Notes under the pieces: model-generated | Databases searched by the model: none | The model's input: only the letters and a program-made list of their open reading frames with translations | Told to the model about the DNA's origin: nothing | DNA from: Arenivirga flava | GTDB lineage: Bacteria; Actinomycetota; Actinomycetes; Actinomycetales; Microbacteriaceae | Assembly: GCF_030161575.1 (NCBI RefSeq) | Contig: NZ_BSUL01000001.1 | Span: forward strand, 2,461,809-2,525,808 | DNA: 64,000 nucleotides | Direction: 5' to 3' | Program-made: the position numbers and the translations under genes | Shown: positions 32,288-42,017 of the stretch, one piece after another | Layout of the letters: the number at the start of each line of letters is the position of its first letter | How positions within the stretch are numbered: position 1 is the first letter of the stretch

Positions 32288-33472
32288 TCAGCCGCGGTTG
32301 CGGCGCTTGTTCCAGACGTCGAAGGCGACCGCGAGCAGCAGCACGAGGCCCTTGATGAACTGCTGGGTGTCGGTGCCGATGCCCATGAGCGACATACCGT
32401 TGTTGAGCACGCCCATGATCAGACCACCGGTGATGGCGCCGACGACCGTGCCGACGCCGCCCGAGACCGCCGCGCCGCCGATGAAGGCCGCGGCGATGGC
32501 GTCGAGCTCGAACAGGTTGCCCGCGCCCGGACCGGCCGAGTTCAGGCGTCCGGTGAAGACGAGGCCCGCGAGCGCGGCGAGCACGCCCATGTTGACGAAG
32601 AGGTAGAAGTCCACCTTCTTCACGTTGATGCCCGAGAGCTCCGCCGCGTGCTGGTTGCCGCCGCGGGCGTAGACGTGGCGGCCGAAGACGCTGCGGTTCA
32701 TGACCGCGGTGTAGACGACGATGAGCACGCCGAGCACGACGAGCACGATCGGGGTGCCGCGGAAGCTCGCGAGCAGGAACGTGATGGCCAGGATGATGCC
32801 GCCGAGGAAGAGCAGCTTGATGAGGAACCAGGCCAAGGGCTCGTCCTCGAGGCCGAGCTTCACGCGGTGGGCGCGGGCGCGCACCTGCTGCGAGACGAGC
32901 AGCACGGTCGCGATCACACCGAGACCGACGGTGATCCACTCCATCGGCGAGGTCGCCGCGGGGAAGAGCTCCGGGAAGACGAAGCCGCCGCCGAGCTGGC
33001 GGTACTCGGTCGGGAACGGGGTGATCTGCTGGTTGCCGAGCACCATCTGGGTGAGGCCGCGGAAGAGCAGCATGCCCGCGAGCGTGACGATGAACGCCGG
33101 GATGCCGATGTACGCCACCCAGAAGCCCTGCCACGCGCCGACGAGGGCGCCGACGACGAGGCCGCCGAGGATGCCCGCCCACCAGGGCCAGCCCCACTGC
33201 GTGATCATCACACCGGACATGGCGCCGACGAAGGCCGCGACCGACCCGACCGACAGGTCGATGTGGCCGGCGATGATGATCATCACCATGCCGATCGCGA
33301 GGATCAGGATGTAGCTGTTCTGCACCACGATGTTCGTGACGTTGGCGGGCTGCAGCAGCGATCCGCCGGTCAGCACCTGGAACAGCGCGATGATCACGAT
33401 CAACGCGAGGAAGATGCCGATCTGGCGGAGACGGCTCGCGAGGAAGTCCACGCCGTCCTTGATGGTAGCCAT
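32288..33472 (-). CDS. mmsB: Sugar ABC transporter permease (MmsB/GguB-like)
   Basis: Inner-membrane permease of a multiple-monosaccharide ABC importer, 394 residues, with about 10 helices. Family-typical stretches are NSYILILAIGMVMIIIAGHI, LSVGSVAAFVGA, IPAFIVTLAGMLLFRG, ARGGNQHAAELSGINV and AVSGGVGTVVGAITG. It lies 6 bp after the ATPase gene and ends the operon before a strong terminator. Belongs to the group that works with ChvE-type binding proteins. Confidence 0.9.
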   Translation of the reverse strand: MATIKDGVDFLASRLRQIGIFLALIVIIALFQVLTGGSLLQPANVTNIVVQNSYILILAIGMVMIIIAGHIDLSVGSVAAFVGAMSGVMITQWGWPWWAGILGGLVVGALVGAWQGFWVAYIGIPAFIVTLAGMLLFRGLTQMVLGNQQITPFPTEYRQLGGGFVFPELFPAATSPMEWITVGLGVIATVLLVSQQVRARAHRVKLGLEDEPLAWFLIKLLFLGGIILAITFLLASFRGTPIVLVVLGVLIVVYTAVMNRSVFGRHVYARGGNQHAAELSGINVKKVDFYLFVNMGVLAALAGLVFTGRLNSAGPGAGNLFELDAIAAAFIGGAAVSGGVGTVVGAITGGLIMGVLNNGMSLMGIGTDTQQFIKGLVLLLAVAFDVWNKRRNRG

Positions 33473-33478
33473 GGGCTG

Positions 33479-35008
<1,530 letters not shown>

Positions 35009-35072
35009 GCCCTGCCTCACTTCGCTGTGTTCGGGTGATGCTGCTGGTCGGGATGCGTCCCGACCGGGGTCA

Positions 35073-35099
35073 GGCCCGGTCGCCGAGGGCGACCGGGCC
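35073..35099 (-). terminator. Intercistronic hairpin after chvE
   Basis: Perfect 12-bp stem GGCCCGGTCGCC / GGCGACCGGGCC with loop GAG, in the 105-bp gap between chvE and mmsA. It has no T run. Such hairpins often protect the binding-protein part of the message or partially terminate, giving more binding protein than ATPase. Confidence 0.7.
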
Positions 35100-35113
35100 C
35101 GCGAGGGAGCCGA

Positions 35114-36232
35114 TTACTGCAGCTCGTCCTCGGTGTAGTAGCCGGAGTCGACGAGGACCTCGGTGATGTTGTCGGCGGTCACGACCACCGGGTCGAGCAG
35201 GAACGCCGGGACGACCTTCTCGCCGTTGTCGTAGTCCGTGTCGTTGTTGGTCTCGGGCTCCTCACCGTTGAGCAGGGCGTCCACCATCTCGACGGCCACG
35301 GTCGCGAGCTCGCGGGTGTCCTTGAAGATGGTCGAGTACTGCTCGCCCGCGAGGATGGACTTGACGGCGCCGAGGTCGGCGTCCTGACCGGTGACGATCG
35401 GGAAGTTGTCCGCGTTGTACTGGCCCGAGCTGTTCAGACCGGCGATGATGCCGACCGAGAGCACGTCGGCGGCCGAGAGCACGCCGTCGAGCTGGGCGCC
35501 GCCACCGGCGGTGACCAGGTTCTCCATGCGGTCCTGGGCGTTCTCCGGCAGCCAGCGCAGGATCGAGGCCTGCTCGAACTCCGTCTGGCCGCTGGGGACG
35601 ACGAGGGTGCCGTCCTCGAGGTAGGGCTCGAGCACCGACATGGCGCCGTCCCAGAAGAAGGTGGCGTTGTTGTCGTCGTTGGAGCCGGCGAAGAGCTCGA
35701 CGTTGTACGGGCCGGCCTCGCCGGTCTCGTTGCCCTCGGCGTCGAGCACGCCCAGGCCGGTCAGCAGCGAGGTGCCCTGCTGCACGCCGACGCGGAAGTT
35801 GTCGAAGCTCGCGTAGTAGTCGACGTTCTCGGTGCCGTTGATGAGGCGGTCGTAGGCGATGACCGGGATGCCCTGCGAGGCGGCCGACTCGAGCACGTCG
35901 GTGAGCGTGGTGCCGTCGATCGAGGCGACGATGAGCGCCTTGGCGCCCTGGGCGATCATGTTCTCGATCTGCGAGACCTGCGTGGGGATGTCGTCGTTCG
36001 CGTACTGCAGGTCGGTCTCGTAGCCGAGCTCCTCGAGCTGCGAGACGACGTTGTTGCCGTCGTCGATCCAGCGCTCGGAGGACTGGGTCGGCATGGCGAT
36101 GCCGACGAGGGCTCCGTCGTTGCTGCCCGGCTCGGCCTCGGTGCCGGCGCCGCCACGGCCGCCGGAGCAGGCTGCGAGGGTCGTCGCGAGACCCAGCGCG
36201 GCGATGCCGATGAGGAGCTTGCGTGCTTTCAC
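35114..36232 (-). CDS. chvE: Sugar-binding lipoprotein (ChvE-like)
   Basis: Extracytoplasmic substrate-binding lipoprotein of a multiple-sugar ABC importer, 372 residues. A signal peptide with the lipobox LAACSGG (Cys near residue 22) is followed by the periplasmic-binding-protein fold: VGIAMPTQSSERWIDDGNNV, QIENMIAQGAKALIVASIDG, VIAYDRLINGTENVDYYASF, TGQDADLGAVKSI. ChvE-like proteins bind arabinose, galactose, glucose, xylose or related sugars. GTG 36232. First gene of the operon, with an operator about 210 bp upstream. Confidence 0.92.
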   Translation of the reverse strand: MKARKLLIGIAALGLATTLAACSGGRGGAGTEAEPGSNDGALVGIAMPTQSSERWIDDGNNVVSQLEELGYETDLQYANDDIPTQVSQIENMIAQGAKALIVASIDGTTLTDVLESAASQGIPVIAYDRLINGTENVDYYASFDNFRVGVQQGTSLLTGLGVLDAEGNETGEAGPYNVELFAGSNDDNNATFFWDGAMSVLEPYLEDGTLVVPSGQTEFEQASILRWLPENAQDRMENLVTAGGGAQLDGVLSAADVLSVGIIAGLNSSGQYNADNFPIVTGQDADLGAVKSILAGEQYSTIFKDTRELATVAVEMVDALLNGEEPETNNDTDYDNGEKVVPAFLLDPVVVTADNITEVLVDSGYYTEDELQ

Positions 36233-36629
36233 TGTGTGTCCTTCCAGACGTCGTTGTCATGCGGCACGGGATGCGATTCCTGGTGCGGAGCGCTCCGGTC
36301 GCCGGGTCGCCGTGAGGCTGGCGGTGCAGGGGAGGGGCGGAGATCGCATCCGAAGGGCGCGCGGTGATGCCGCTGCACTTCGTCGTGGTCTTCACCCCGG
36401 GTCTTCATCGCCCGGCCGTGTGATGCGGCCGGCCCAGTTGCAATGTGAACGGTCACATTGCGTGAGGCCACTTTACTCACGGCGTCGGGGGTGTCAAGCC
36501 GGGTGGCCGATCCGTGATAACCGACCGCTGGAAGGGGATGCGCGGCGGTCGGATCCCGCGCCGCAGGGGCGGCGGCGCAGCGGCGAGCTCAGCGCACTGC
36601 ACCGCAGGGGCGGCGGCGCAGCGCCAAGC
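36233..36629. other. Regulatory region upstream of chvE
   Basis: 397 bp without a gene. It contains the long leader of chvE, a LacI-type operator (36441-36460), and a 34-bp direct repeat whose second copy covers the stop codon of the regulator gene. Confidence 0.6.
36441..36460. promoter_or_regulatory. LacI-type operator upstream of chvE
   Basis: CAATGTGAACGGTCACATTG is a 20-bp palindrome with one mismatched pair. Its core TGTGAACGGTCACA matches the second site at 37731-37744 at 13 of 14 positions. Confidence 0.82.
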
Positions 36630-36635
36630 TCAGCG
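36561..36635. repeat. 34-bp direct repeat, period 41 bp
   Basis: CCGCAGGGGCGGCGGCGCAG starts both copies (36561 and 36602); the copies differ at only two positions, both ending AGCTCAGCG. The second copy includes the TGA stop of the LacI gene. Confidence 0.75.
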
Positions 36636-37697
36636 GAAGCGGCGGAAGGCGCGGTCGGGGTCGTGCGGCGGCGGGGGTGCGGTCGATCCGCGCACCACCA
36701 GCTCGGCGGCGATGAGCTCGTGATAGCGCTGCTCGTCGCCCTCGATCTGCCCCAGCAGCATGTCCACGCACCGCGCGCCGAGCAGCTCGAAGCGCTGCCG
36801 CACCGTCGTGAGCGGCGGCCAGAAGTGCCGCGCGTCGGGCACGTCGTCGAAGCCGACGACGCTGACGTCGCCCGGCACGTCGAGCCCGGCATCGCGGAAG
36901 GCATGCAGCACGCCCAGCGCCATCTGGTCGTTCGAGGCGAACACGGCCGTGAAGTCGAAGCGCCCCAGCATCTGCGTGCCGGCGTAGTAGCCGAAGTCCG
37001 CGGTCCAGTCGCCGAGGATCGGCGGCCGGGTGCCCAGGTCGTTCTCGCGGATCTCGGCGAGGAAGCCGTCCATCCGCGTCTGGGCCTCGATCCAGTCCTG
37101 CGGCCCGGCGAGGTGCTCGATCTCGGTGTGGCCGAGCTCGATGAGGTGCCGGGTCGCGAGGCGCGCGCCCTGCTCCTGGTCGATGGCGATCGTGTGCCCG
37201 TCCTTGCGACCGGAGGCCTCGAGGGTGACGAGGGGCAGGTCGGGCGAGAGCTGCTGGATCGCGTCGAACACCCGCGTCTGCGGCGCGATCACCACGAGCC
37301 CGTCGATGTTCTGCCGCATCAGGTGGTCGAGCGCCGAGCGGATGGAGGGCGGGTCGGGCAGCGCGATCGTGGCCGTGCTGACGAAGTAGTCCTTGGCGCG
37401 CGCGGCGACCTCGATGCTCTGCAGCGTGAACGACGGCCCGTAGCTGCGGGCGTCGGAGAGCAGCACGCCGATCACCCGGCTGCGGCTCGTCACGAGCGCG
37501 CGGGCCGCCTGGTTCGGCCGGTAGCCGAGCTCGTCGATGGCGTCGAGCACCTTCTGCCGCGTGGCGGGGCGGATGCTCGGACTGCCGTTGATCACGCGCG
37601 AGACGGTCTGGTAGCTGACCCCGGCCTCGCGGGCGACGTCGCGGATGTTCGGGGCGCGGCTCTGACCGGAGGTCGCGGGCGGGCCCGGATCGGTCAT
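36630..37697 (-). CDS. LacI-family repressor of the sugar ABC operon
   Basis: 355-residue repressor. The HTH NIRDVAREAGVSYQTVSRVI and hinge (RPNQAARALVTSRS) start at about residue 15, and the effector domain (VIGVLLSDARSYGPSFTL to FDDVPDARHFWPP) is complete. Palindromes of one type lie upstream of its own start and upstream of chvE, so it most likely represses both, and perhaps the divergent MFS gene, until a sugar or sugar phosphate is bound. Convergent in orientation with nothing; it precedes chvE on the same strand. Confidence 0.9.
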   Translation of the reverse strand: MTDPGPPATSGQSRAPNIRDVAREAGVSYQTVSRVINGSPSIRPATRQKVLDAIDELGYRPNQAARALVTSRSRVIGVLLSDARSYGPSFTLQSIEVAARAKDYFVSTATIALPDPPSIRSALDHLMRQNIDGLVVIAPQTRVFDAIQQLSPDLPLVTLEASGRKDGHTIAIDQEQGARLATRHLIELGHTEIEHLAGPQDWIEAQTRMDGFLAEIRENDLGTRPPILGDWTADFGYYAGTQMLGRFDFTAVFASNDQMALGVLHAFRDAGLDVPGDVSVVGFDDVPDARHFWPPLTTVRQRFELLGARCVDMLLGQIEGDEQRYHELIAAELVVRGSTAPPPPHDPDRAFRRFR

Positions 37698-37727
37698 CAG
37701 CGTCGTCGCTCTCGTGGGGATGTGGCG

Positions 37728-37747
37728 GGATGTGTACGGTCACATCC
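37728..37747. promoter_or_regulatory. LacI-type operator upstream of the regulator
   Basis: GGATGTGTACGGTCACATCC lies 30 bp before the regulator start and 136 bp before the divergent MFS start. The core TGTGTACGGTCACA matches the chvE operator. Confidence 0.8.
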
Positions 37748-37882
37748 GGTGGGGTGACCATCATCATGCCACCACCGACGCGCAGCGGGGACGACGGAGG
37801 AGCGGATGCCCTCTAGCGTGGTCTCACCCCCGCACCTCCATCCGCCCGCATCGCTGCGCGCCCGCATCCGCTCGAGGACACG

Positions 37883-39217
37883 ATGACCCACGCCCCGCTC
37901 ACGCGACCGGAACGCCTGGACCGGCTGCCGTTCACCCGTCGGCACGGCCGCCTGCTCGGCGGCTCGGGCATCGGATGGGCGCTGGACGCCCTCGACGTCG
38001 GGCTCATCTCGTTCGTCATCGCGGCGCTGCGCGTGCAGTGGCCCGAGAGCGTCGACCAGCTCGGGCTGGTCGCCTCGGCCGGCTTCGCGGGCATGGCGAT
38101 CGGCGCCGCCGTCGGCGGTCTGCTGGCCGACCGGCTGGGCCGCAAGAACGTCTTCGCCATCACGCTGCTGGTCTTCGGACTGGCGACGGGCGCCTCGGCG
38201 CTGGCGATGAGCGTGCTGGCGCTGATCCTGCTGCGCTTCGTGGTGGGCCTCGGCCTCGGCGCCGAGCTGCCGGTGGCGTCCACGCTGATGAGCGAGTTCG
38301 CGCCCAAGCGCATCCGCGGGCGCGTGCTCGTGATCCTCGAGGCCTTCTGGGCGATCGGATGGATCGGCGCGGCCCTGGTCGGCTACCTCGTGATCCCGGC
38401 CGGGGGCGAGCACGGCTGGCGCTGGGCGCTGGCGATCGGCGCGCTGCCCGCGATCTGGGCCGCGGTGGTGCGCTTCGGGCTGCCCGAGTCGGTGCGCTTC
38501 CTCGAGAGCCGGGGGCGCAGCGACGAGGCGGAGCGCATCGTGCGCGACTTCGAGCGGTCGGCGGGTGTGGAGATCCCCGCCGAGACCGCCCCCATCCCGC
38601 CGGCGGCGAAGGCCGGCACGGTGGCGGAGCTGTTCCGCGAGCGACGCACCCGCCGCACGGTCGCGATCTGGACGGTCTGGTTCACCGTCAACTTCTCGTA
38701 CTACGGCGCCTTCATCTGGCTGCCGTCGATCCTCGTCGCCGAGGGCTACAGCCTCGTGCAGTCCTTCGAGTACACGCTGCTCATCACCCTCGCGCAGCTG
38801 CCCGGCTACGCCGTCGCCGCGTGGCTCATCGAGGCGTGGGGGCGTCGCGCGACGCTTGCGACCTTCCTCGCCGGCTCGGTGCTCGCGGCGGTGCTGTTCG
38901 GCTACGGCGCGGTCAGCGGCAGCGAGACCCAGATCATCCTCAGCGGCATGCTCATGTCGTTCTTCAACCTCGGCGCCTGGGGCGCGCTGTACGCGGTCAC
39001 GCCCGAGCTGTACCCGACGTCGCTGCGCGGCACGGGCAGCGGATGGGCGGCCGGCGTCGGCCGCATCGCCTCGATCATCGCGCCGCTGGTCGCCGGCGCG
39101 CTCATGGTGAGCGCGGGCCCGACTCCGCTCTTCCTGCTCTTCGGCGGCGTCTTCGCGGTCGCGGCGCTGGCGGCGCTGGCGCTGCCCGAGCTCAAGGGCA
39201 GGGCGCTGGCGGAGTAG
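37883..39217 (+). CDS. MFS transporter, sugar porter/NiaP-like
   Basis: Major facilitator protein of 444 residues with 12 predicted helices. GGLLADRLGRKNVFAI is the A-motif loop, LGLGAELPVASTLMSEFAPK follows TM4, FWLPSI-like TM7 sequences and ELYPTSLRGTGSG mark the second half; the last is typical of the NiaP/SV2/aromatic-acid side of the family. Substrate unknown. Divergent from the LacI regulator and within reach of its operator, so sugar-dependent control is possible. Confidence 0.85.
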   Translation: MTHAPLTRPERLDRLPFTRRHGRLLGGSGIGWALDALDVGLISFVIAALRVQWPESVDQLGLVASAGFAGMAIGAAVGGLLADRLGRKNVFAITLLVFGLATGASALAMSVLALILLRFVVGLGLGAELPVASTLMSEFAPKRIRGRVLVILEAFWAIGWIGAALVGYLVIPAGGEHGWRWALAIGALPAIWAAVVRFGLPESVRFLESRGRSDEAERIVRDFERSAGVEIPAETAPIPPAAKAGTVAELFRERRTRRTVAIWTVWFTVNFSYYGAFIWLPSILVAEGYSLVQSFEYTLLITLAQLPGYAVAAWLIEAWGRRATLATFLAGSVLAAVLFGYGAVSGSETQIILSGMLMSFFNLGAWGALYAVTPELYPTSLRGTGSGWAAGVGRIASIIAPLVAGALMVSAGPTPLFLLFGGVFAVAALAALALPELKGRALAE

Positions 39218-39284
39218 CCCGTGGCGCGCGGCTCGTGGCCCGCGGCGCGCGGCGCGCAGCCCGCAGCCGTCGCCGAGCGTCGAG

Positions 39285-39344
39285 GCAGTACGCGAGCGAC
39301 ACGGCGGTACCGGGATGCGTGCGGCTTCGACGTTCGCGTACTGC
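39285..39344. repeat. Palindrome related to the 31.4-kb repeats
   Basis: GCAGTACGCGA (39285-39295) is repeated inverted as TCGCGTACTGC (39334-39344). The sequence CGCGTACTGCATCGGCG, read in reverse, corresponds to the start of each 131-bp unit at 31454 and 31585 (CGGCGATGCAGTACGCG) with one mismatch. Confidence 0.7.
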
Positions 39345-39392
39345 ATCGGCGGGTTGCGCGGCTGCTCGCCGGGTGCGGGTTGTGCGGCTGCC

Positions 39393-39439
39393 CGCCCGGC
39401 GCCGGCGTGCGGCTACTCGCCCGGCGCCGGCGTGCGGCT
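39393..39439. repeat. Short tandem repeat, 22 bp at 25-bp spacing
   Basis: CGCCCGGCGCCGGCGTGCGG occurs at 39393 and 39418. The second copy encodes the last residues (TPAPGE) of the small membrane-protein gene. Confidence 0.65.
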
Positions 39440-39703
39440 CGAAAAGCTGACCGGCTGCTCCAGCGAGCCGCCGACGCTGTTCTCGGTCGCGACCAGGAAG
39501 AGCACGCCGAGCACCGCGACCACGAGGATCGCGATGAGGATGCCGATCAGCCAGCGCAGGCCCTCGAAGGACGAGTGCGAGGCCTCCTCGGTCGGGTTGA
39601 CCCCGCCCACGCGCAGCACGCCGGAGTCGACCGGGTCGCGCCGCGCACCGGTGCCCTGCTGCACCAGCGGGTCCTCATCCGCTCGTTCGTCGGGCGAGCT
39701 CAT
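39413..39703 (-). CDS. Hypothetical single-pass membrane protein
   Basis: 96-residue protein: an acidic, hydrophilic N-terminal half (SSPDERADEDPLVQQG), one strong transmembrane helix (LIGILIAILVVAVLGVLFLV) and a short extracytoplasmic tail. No family recognised. Its ATG follows the stop of the 38-residue gene by one base, so the two and aspS appear to form an operon. Confidence 0.6.
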   Translation of the reverse strand: MSSPDERADEDPLVQQGTGARRDPVDSGVLRVGGVNPTEEASHSSFEGLRWLIGILIAILVVAVLGVLFLVATENSVGGSLEQPVSFSSRTPAPGE

Positions 39704-39704
39704 G

Positions 39705-39821
39705 TCAGGTGAGCATCCCGACGAGGCCCGAGCCGATCATGCCGACGCCGAGCAGGCCGATGATGATCCAGATCGCGATGCGCTGGATGCCGGGGCCCTT
39801 GTCCTTCGGGTCGAGGCTCAC
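39705..39821 (-). CDS. 38-residue membrane peptide downstream of aspS
   Basis: Begins GTG (39821), overlapping the aspS stop as GTGA, and encodes a charged N-terminus (SLDPKDKGPGIQR) and one transmembrane helix (IAIWIIIGLLGVGMIGSGLV). Tight coupling on both sides (aspS upstream, the 96-residue protein one base downstream) is the main evidence that it is translated. Function unknown. Confidence 0.6.
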   Translation of the reverse strand: MSLDPKDKGPGIQRIAIWIIIGLLGVGMIGSGLVGMLT

Positions 39822-41149
39822 GGCAGCAGGCGGTTCGGTCCGCGGAAGAGGTAGGTGACCTCGCGGATGGAGGGCTGGTGCAGCATGAGCATCATCACGC
39901 GCTGCAGGCCCATGCCGAAACCGCCGTGCGGCGGCACGCCGTGGCGGAAGAAGTCGAGATAGAACTCGAGCTCCTTCGGGTCCATGCCCTTCTCCTCGGC
40001 CTGCGCGATGAGCACGTCGACGCGGTGCTCGCGCTGCGCGCCCGTCGAGATCTCGACGCCGTTGAACAGCAGGTCGTAGCTGTTGGTCAGCGACGCGTCG
40101 TCGTCGTGGCGGCGGTGGTAGAACGGCCGGATGCCCGTGGCGTAGTCGGTGACGAACACGAACTCGTGGCCGTACGTCTCCTTGACGTGCTCGCTGAGCT
40201 GGCGCTCGCCCTCGGGGTCGAGGTCGCCGTCGGCGCGGGGCACCTCGTAGCCGTGGGCCTTCAGGATCTCGTGCGCCTCGGCGAGCGGGATGCGCGGGAA
40301 CGGCGCGGTGGGCACGACGATGTCGACGTCGAACGCGGCCTTGATCGCGTCGCCGTGCTTGTCCTTGACGGCCTGCAGGCCGGCGACGAGCAGCTGCTCG
40401 TGCATGGCCATGACGTCCTCGTGCGAGTCGACCCAGCTGATCTCGGCGTCGACCGAGGTGAACTCGGTGGCGTGCCGCGAGGTGAACGAGGGGTCGGCGC
40501 GGAAGGCGGGCGCGATCTCGAAGACCTTGCCGAAGCCGGCCGGCTGGGCCATCTGCTTGAAGAACTGGGGGCTCTGCGCGAGGTACGCCTTGCCCTCGAA
40601 GTACTCGATCTCGAAGAGCTCGGCGCGGCTCTCGCTGGCGCTGGCCATGAGCTTGGGGGTGTGGATCTCGATGAAGTCGTTGTCGACCCACCAGGTGCGC
40701 AGCGCGTGCTCGAAGGTGGTCTGCGCGCGGAAGACGAGGTTCTGCTCGGGGCGGCGCAGGTCGATGAAGCGCCAGTCGAGGCGCTTGTCGATCGAGCTGT
40801 CGTCGGCGATGGGAGGCTCGGGGAACGCGAGCGAGGCGACCTCGAGCGAGGCCAGCTTGACCTCGATGCCGCCGAGCTTGACGCGCTCGTCGTGCTTGAG
40901 CTCGCCGGTGACGCGCACGAAGGAGCCGGTGGTCAGGCCGGAGATCGCCTCGGTCGTCGCGACCGCGGCGTCGTTCGTGCCGTCGCTCTCGCGGGTGGCC
41001 GGGTTGACGACCTGCACGGAGCCGGTCTCGTCGCGCAGGATGACGAACTGCACCTTCTTCTGATCGCGCACCGTCTCGACCCATCCGGCGATGGTGACGG
41101 TGCCGTCTTCACGGGCGGCGAGGTTCTTGACGAGGGTGCGTTCGGTCAC
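39818..41149 (-). CDS. aspS: Aspartyl-tRNA synthetase, archaeal (non-discriminating) type
   Basis: Class II tRNA synthetase of 443 residues. An OB-fold anticodon domain (VTIAGWVETVRDQKKVQFVI) is followed by the catalytic core: motif 2 region FRADPSFTSRHATEFTSVDA, and motif 3 GGFGMGLQRVMMLML. It lacks the large GAD insertion of bacterial AspRS (which is about 590 residues), so it belongs to the archaeal-type group that often also charges tRNA-Asn, for later amidation by GatCAB. GTG 41149; TAGACT is 8 nt upstream. Confidence 0.93.
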   Translation of the reverse strand: MTERTLVKNLAAREDGTVTIAGWVETVRDQKKVQFVILRDETGSVQVVNPATRESDGTNDAAVATTEAISGLTTGSFVRVTGELKHDERVKLGGIEVKLASLEVASLAFPEPPIADDSSIDKRLDWRFIDLRRPEQNLVFRAQTTFEHALRTWWVDNDFIEIHTPKLMASASESRAELFEIEYFEGKAYLAQSPQFFKQMAQPAGFGKVFEIAPAFRADPSFTSRHATEFTSVDAEISWVDSHEDVMAMHEQLLVAGLQAVKDKHGDAIKAAFDVDIVVPTAPFPRIPLAEAHEILKAHGYEVPRADGDLDPEGERQLSEHVKETYGHEFVFVTDYATGIRPFYHRRHDDDASLTNSYDLLFNGVEISTGAQREHRVDVLIAQAEEKGMDPKELEFYLDFFRHGVPPHGGFGMGLQRVMMLMLHQPSIREVTYLFRGPNRLLP

Positions 41150-41214
41150 GGAGCACGAGTCTACGCGGGGGCCGTCGCGCCCGCTGAGCCGCTGCTCAGG
41201 GGCGCGATCGGCCG

Positions 41215-41514
41215 TCAGCGCCGCTTCGCCGGGGTCGGCTCGCCGAGCAGCGAGACGAGCTCGAAGCGCCGACGGCTGGGCCGGCGTCCGGCGCGGGCGG
41301 ATGCGGGCGGCCCGACGAGCGCGGACTGCGCCGCCGCGAGGGAGCGGAAGCGGCCGAGCTCGCGAGCGACGTGGTCGGTGAGCCGGAAGCGGTCGGAGGC
41401 GGTGCGCTCGGCCATGCCGGCGAACTCGCCGTCGACGGTGGCCACCCAGACGCCGTCGTCGACGACGGACCAGGAGTGCGCGGGCAGGTTGGAGGGACGG
41501 AGGGATGAGGTCAT
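41215..41514 (-). CDS. Hypothetical protein
   Basis: 99-residue protein (MTSSLRPSNLPAHSWSVVDD..., ending PTPAKRR) with a compact beta-rich centre (WVATVDGEFAGMAERTASDR, then FRLTDHVARELGRFRSLAAA) and a basic tail. No family recognised. ATG 41514 is used; a longer frame upstream is not supported by a ribosome site. Confidence 0.5.
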   Translation of the reverse strand: MTSSLRPSNLPAHSWSVVDDGVWVATVDGEFAGMAERTASDRFRLTDHVARELGRFRSLAAAQSALVGPPASARAGRRPSRRRFELVSLLGEPTPAKRR

Positions 41515-41696
41515 GCGAGTACTGCAATCCGGGCGGCGCCCTCGGTGCATGAAGGGGGCCCGTTCGATGATGGAGCTGCTCTGCGAGCGACGTGTCACAG
41601 CCGACGATGCACGATCGGGGCGTCACGAGAACAGCGTGTTCGAACAAGTGTACGGCATGCCGCATCCGGCCTCTCAAGGAACGTCCAGGCATGGCG

Positions 41697-41702
41697 TACG
41701 CT
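41697..41702 (+). promoter_or_regulatory. -10 box of the 85-residue gene (leaderless)
   Basis: TACGCT lies 7 nt before ATG 41710. Confidence 0.45.
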
Positions 41703-41709
41703 CGCCACC

Positions 41710-41967
41710 ATGGCGAGACGACGGACGGATGCGACGGGCCCGGCCCCGGAGCGTCGTGACCGCTTCGGCGACTTCTTCCGGGGCCTCGACGGACGCCTGC
41801 TGCCCTGGCTCGGACCGCCGCCCCTCGGCCCCTACGACGAGCCCGAGCCGCCCGCCGTCGCCGTGCGCGCCTGCCCGATGTGCGGCCAGCCGATGTCCGA
41901 GCACGAGTACGGCCAGGTGGGGCAGCGGGTGACGGTGCGCTGCCCTGCGCGTAACGATTCCGCCTGA
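41710..41967 (+). CDS. Hypothetical small zinc-ribbon-like protein
   Basis: 85-residue protein. The C-terminal half has CPMCGQPMSEHEY and VTVRCP, a CxxC...C arrangement that looks like a partial zinc ribbon (a fourth ligand could be His). The N-terminus is basic (MARRRTDATG). Not assigned to a family. Confidence 0.6.
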   Translation: MARRRTDATGPAPERRDRFGDFFRGLDGRLLPWLGPPPLGPYDEPEPPAVAVRACPMCGQPMSEHEYGQVGQRVTVRCPARNDSA

Positions 41968-42004
41968 GCTTCTACGCATGGTCGAACGCCCTCCGGGGCC
42001 GACC

Positions 42005-42010
42005 TACACT
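42005..42010 (+). promoter_or_regulatory. -10 box of the phosphatase/ccs operon (leaderless)
   Basis: TACACT lies 7 nt before GTG 42018. Confidence 0.5.
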
Positions 42011-42017
42011 GGAGCGC

